Assembly: GCA_021823875.1 (NCBI GenBank)
Contig: JAKAMD010000143.1
Span: 1 to 8,411 of the forward strand
Length of the DNA: 8,411 nt
Direction: 5' to 3'
Source of the DNA: Pseudomonadota bacterium
GTDB taxonomy: Bacteria > Pseudomonadota > Alphaproteobacteria > Rhizobiales > Xanthobacteraceae
The position numbers were made by a program, and so were the translations under genes. Shown piece after piece: positions 6,347-8,411 of the stretch; position 1 is the first letter of the stretch; every line of letters starts with the position of its first letter. A model generated the notes under the pieces. The model was not told the DNA's origin, made no database searches, and was given only the letters and a program-made list of their open reading frames with translations.

Positions 6347-7054
6347 TCAGGCTTTGATGCGGAAACCCGGATCGAAGCCGAGCTCGCGCTTGGCCTTGTC
6401 GCTCGACAGGCCGGGATCGTCTTCCGCGAAATTGTAGATGCCGGGCTTGCCCTTGGTGAGCGCGAGCAGCGTCGCCTGCGCGGCGGCATCGACATGCACG
6501 GCGGGCATACGGATCGCCGTTTCCGCCGACCAGGTGCCGGGACCGTAGAAAAAGCCGAAGCGCAGCACGATGCCTTCCGGCAGCGCCAGCACGGCATGTT
6601 CCATGATGGAAACGGCGTCACTGGTGACGGTACCGCGCACCAGCGGATCGTTTTCCACGCGCGCGCCCTCGCCCGGCGCATAGATGAAGGCGATGCTCTG
6701 CGCGATCATGCTGCGGACGCCGGCCGCCTTCGCCGCGGCGACCAGATTGCGCGTGCCCTCGATGCGCAGCCGCGCATTGCGCGCGAGCCCCTCTTCGTAC
6801 CGCGGCGTGCCGGGCGCGAAAGCGAGATCGGTGAGCTGATGGATGATGACGTCCGGCCGCGCCGCCGTGACCGCTTGCGTCAACGCCGCGCCGTCGAATA
6901 CATCGACCACCACCGGTTCGGCACCAAGCTCGGCGATCGCATCGGCCTTGTCGGCCGAACGCGTGGTGCCGGCGACCTGATGGCCGGCGGCGCAGAGCAG
7001 CGGGGTCAGCCTTCGCCCGATGGCGCCGCCCGCTCCAGCCAGAAACAAGCGCAT
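6347..7054 (-). CDS. Compact atypical SDR: NAD(P)-binding epimerase/dehydratase-like protein
   Basis: A 235-residue Rossmann-fold protein of the NAD-dependent epimerase/dehydratase (extended or atypical SDR) superfamily. It opens MRLFLAGAGGAIGRRL with the GxxGxxG dinucleotide motif (7-13). TTRSADK (30-36) follows the second strand, where the Arg hints at NADP preference. Further landmarks are DVIIHQLTDL (68-77), GTRNLVAAAKAAGV (100-113), FGFFYGPGTW (166-175), VHVDAAAQATLLAL (187-200) and GIYNFAEDD (205-213). It lacks a YxxxK catalytic pair and the long substrate-binding insertion that larger relatives carry before the final KRELGFDPGF, so ordinary SDR catalysis is doubtful. Similar compact relatives exist in this order as I recall, so this need not be a deletion. 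Two ATGs compete, 7060 and 7054. AAAGGA ends 8 nt before 7054, an ideal distance, and family N-termini begin MRxFxAG. The gene follows the propeller gene by 13 nt, and its ribosome-binding site abuts that gene's stop. Confidence 0.86.
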   Translation of the reverse strand: MRLFLAGAGGAIGRRLTPLLCAAGHQVAGTTRSADKADAIAELGAEPVVVDVFDGAALTQAVTAARPDVIIHQLTDLAFAPGTPRYEEGLARNARLRIEGTRNLVAAAKAAGVRSMIAQSIAFIYAPGEGARVENDPLVRGTVTSDAVSIMEHAVLALPEGIVLRFGFFYGPGTWSAETAIRMPAVHVDAAAQATLLALTKGKPGIYNFAEDDPGLSSDKAKRELGFDPGFRIKA

Positions 7055-7067
7055 CGGCATTGTCCTT

Positions 7068-8030
7068 TCAGTACGACAGGATGAATTCGGCGCCGGCCGC
7101 AGTATCGAATTCGCGCCGCACGCGGCCATTGCTCAATTCGAATTCCAGCACCTTGGCGGCGTCGTGACAACACAGATAGGCGTGCCGGCCATCGGCGGCG
7201 AAGCCGAAACCCATCGGCGCCTTCGGCGTCGGGAAGCCGGCGATCTGATCGAAACTGAAGGCGTCGTAGATGGCGGCGTAATTGTCTACATGCGAGGAGA
7301 CACAGACGTAGCGCCCGTCCGGCGACACCCGCACGCGGCGCAATTGATTGACGGTTCCCGGCGCGCCTTCGATCTCTAGCGTGCGATGCAGCGCCAGCGT
7401 GCGCGTATCGAACACATGCACCACGCCCTTGCGATGCGCGCAGACGAACAGCGCCCAGCCGTCGGGCGAGACCGCGATACCTTCGGCGGCGTGCGGGATG
7501 GTAAGCGAGCCGATGACTTTGCGGGTTGCAATGTCGAGCACCGCCACCGCCTCTTTGGTCTTGAACGAGGCGAACAGCTTAGCCGTCGCATGGCTGATGG
7601 CGATCCAATGCGGCGCGCCGCCGACATCAATACGCGTCACGGCATCGCTCGCCGGGTTGATCGCCAGCACAGCGTCGCCGAGCTCGGCGGTGCACCAGAG
7701 CGTGCCCTGCGCATCCATCATCAACGAATGCGGCGCGAGCGCCGCGCCCACATCGATGGTGTGGCGCAGGTGCCTGCCGGCGAGATCGATCACCGCGATG
7801 CGCCGGTCCGGGTCCGTGTTTTTGCCGAAGATGCCGCCGCCATAGATCGAGCCATAGACCTTGGCGCCGTCAGCCGAGCGCACCAGCTCGTGGGTCGAGC
7901 CCGGCATGTCGATCTCGTCCTTGAGCGCGAGCGTGGCGGCGTCGAAGAACTGCACCTTGTTGGCGCTCTTGGCCGTGACCGCAAGGTTCGGCCCGCCGGG
8001 CAGATTGTTGGGGTCAAGCATCGAACTCAT
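7068..8030 (-). CDS. YVTN/YncE-like beta-propeller protein
   Basis: A 320-residue protein built of repeated beta-propeller blades, probably seven. Blade signatures recur: MPGSTHELVRSADGAKVYGSI (42-62), APHSLMMDAQGTLWCTAE (99-116), APHWIAISHATAKLFASFK (139-157), AEGIAVSPDGWALFVCAHR (182-200), RRVRVSPDGRYVCVSSH (231-247) and APMGFGFAADGRHAYLCCH (271-289). This is the YVTN/lactonase-like class. No signal peptide is seen, so it is probably cytoplasmic. The substrate or partner is unknown. Histidines recur at equivalent blade positions (H47, H101 and H141; then H199, H247 and H289), which could make a ligand or metal site. I chose the ATG at 8030 because GGAACGG lies just upstream and the family N-terminus begins near LDPxxLPGGPNLAV; further ATG/GTG codons upstream lack a ribosome-binding site. 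It is the first gene of a two-gene unit with the compact SDR. Confidence 0.85.
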   Translation of the reverse strand: MSSMLDPNNLPGGPNLAVTAKSANKVQFFDAATLALKDEIDMPGSTHELVRSADGAKVYGSIYGGGIFGKNTDPDRRIAVIDLAGRHLRHTIDVGAALAPHSLMMDAQGTLWCTAELGDAVLAINPASDAVTRIDVGGAPHWIAISHATAKLFASFKTKEAVAVLDIATRKVIGSLTIPHAAEGIAVSPDGWALFVCAHRKGVVHVFDTRTLALHRTLEIEGAPGTVNQLRRVRVSPDGRYVCVSSHVDNYAAIYDAFSFDQIAGFPTPKAPMGFGFAADGRHAYLCCHDAAKVLEFELSNGRVRREFDTAAGAEFILSY

Positions 8031-8109
8031 CCGGCCGTTCCGTTCAGCACCGATCATAGCCGGGCGACAACGCAGCGCCACCACGAAAGCGCTGTCCTGT
8101 TCAGACCGC

Positions 8110-8124
8110 GGCCGCGCTGCGGCC
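8110..8124. repeat. Perfect inverted repeat in the spacer upstream of the propeller gene
   Basis: GGCCGC-GCT-GCGGCC is a perfect 6-bp inverted repeat with a 3-nt loop, lying about 80 nt upstream of the propeller start. No T-run follows on either strand, so it is not an intrinsic terminator. It could be an operator or a chance GC-rich palindrome. The whole spacer is 8031-8189. Confidence 0.3.
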
Positions 8125-8151
8125 CAGGCTGCAACAGTCCTTCGACGATGA

Positions 8152-8179
8152 GAAAAAAGAGCGGCCGAAACACCGCCGC
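8152..8179 (-). terminator. Candidate intrinsic terminator of the right-edge gene
   Basis: On the minus strand GCGGC-GGTGTTTCG-GCCGC (8179-8161) forms a 5-bp all-GC stem, followed by TC and TTTTTT (8158-8153). It begins 10 nt after the TAG stop of the gene entering from the right edge, which is the expected place. The stem is short, so efficiency may be modest. Confidence 0.55.
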
Positions 8180-8189
8180 GCGGCAGTCT

Positions 8190-8411
8190 CTAGCGAGAAG
8201 CCGGCGGCGCCTCGCCTACGACACCGTTCAGCCAGTTGATGCCGAGGCGGCCCTGCCCGACGGTCAAGCGCAGCAGTCCACGGTCCGGCATCGCGCCAAC
8301 CTGCTGCCATGGAATATGCAATGCCTTCACCACCGGAACGTCGAGCCGATCGTAGAGGTCGCGCCGTACAACCACTTCATAGACGTTGCGCGAGGACGGC
8401 CAGACCCGCGT
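8190..8411 (-). CDS. Unrecognised protein, C-terminal 73 residues (partial)
   Basis: The reverse strand is open from the right window edge to a TAG at 8192-8190. The 73 residues visible include RVWPSSRNVYEVVVRRDLYD, then LHIPWQQVGAMPDRGLLRL and GINWLNGVVGEAPPASR at the end. Codon use is GC-rich like its neighbours, and a terminator-like hairpin follows the stop, both supporting a real gene. The mix of charged strands and hydrophobic patches suggests a soluble globular C-terminus with no membrane segment. I do not recognise the family. A GTG at 8375 could in principle be a start, but the frame is open beyond it and sensible protein sequence continues upstream, so a truncated longer gene is more likely. 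Confidence 0.6.
   Translation of the reverse strand, partial: TRVWPSSRNVYEVVVRRDLYDRLDVPVVKALHIPWQQVGAMPDRGLLRLTVGQGRLGINWLNGVVGEAPPASR

Overview
The window looks like chromosomal DNA from an alphaproteobacterium of the Hyphomicrobiales (Bradyrhizobium-like or a close relative). Reasons are the GC-rich codon use, the IlvD, ExoR-type SEL1 protein, DoxX and beta-propeller sequences that resemble rhizobial versions as I remember them, and the lineage-typical PAS N-terminus. No RNA gene, CRISPR array, insertion sequence or prophage gene is visible. Species-level placement cannot be made from the sequence alone.

Layout, left to right. (1) 1-168, minus: the first 56 residues of a PAS-domain sensor, cut by the window edge. 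(2) 325-2015, minus: two tandem paralogous AraC-type regulators, translationally coupled by an ATGA overlap. Both end just after the first helix-turn-helix, so both lack the second DNA-reading half of a normal AraC domain. The spacers on either side of this pair carry the only three copies of the heptamer ATACCGG that I found in the window. (3) 2221-4762, minus: ilvD (dihydroxy-acid dehydratase, branched-chain amino acid synthesis), followed by an ExoR-like periplasmic SEL1-repeat protein whose start lies 14 nt inside the end of ilvD. The ilvD leader holds two small hairpins, one with a T6 tract. (4) 5041-6330, plus: an AAG/MPG-family 3-methyladenine DNA glycosylase divergent from ilvD, then, after a 252-nt spacer, a DoxX-type membrane protein. 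(5) 6347-8030, minus: a two-gene unit, first a YVTN-type beta-propeller protein and then a compact atypical short-chain dehydrogenase (SDR). It converges on doxX with only 16 nt between the stops. (6) 8190-8411, minus: the C-terminus of an unrecognised protein, followed by a plausible intrinsic terminator.

Most of the window is ordinary housekeeping and accessory chromosome. The parts most worth a second look are the paired single-HTH AraC proteins with their candidate operator motif, the ilvD-exoR overlap, the recurrent histidines in the beta-propeller, and the possible leader control of ilvD. I see no clear sign of a wholly new multi-gene system. No gene-free stretch exceeds 300 nt; the spacers are described in the feature list.
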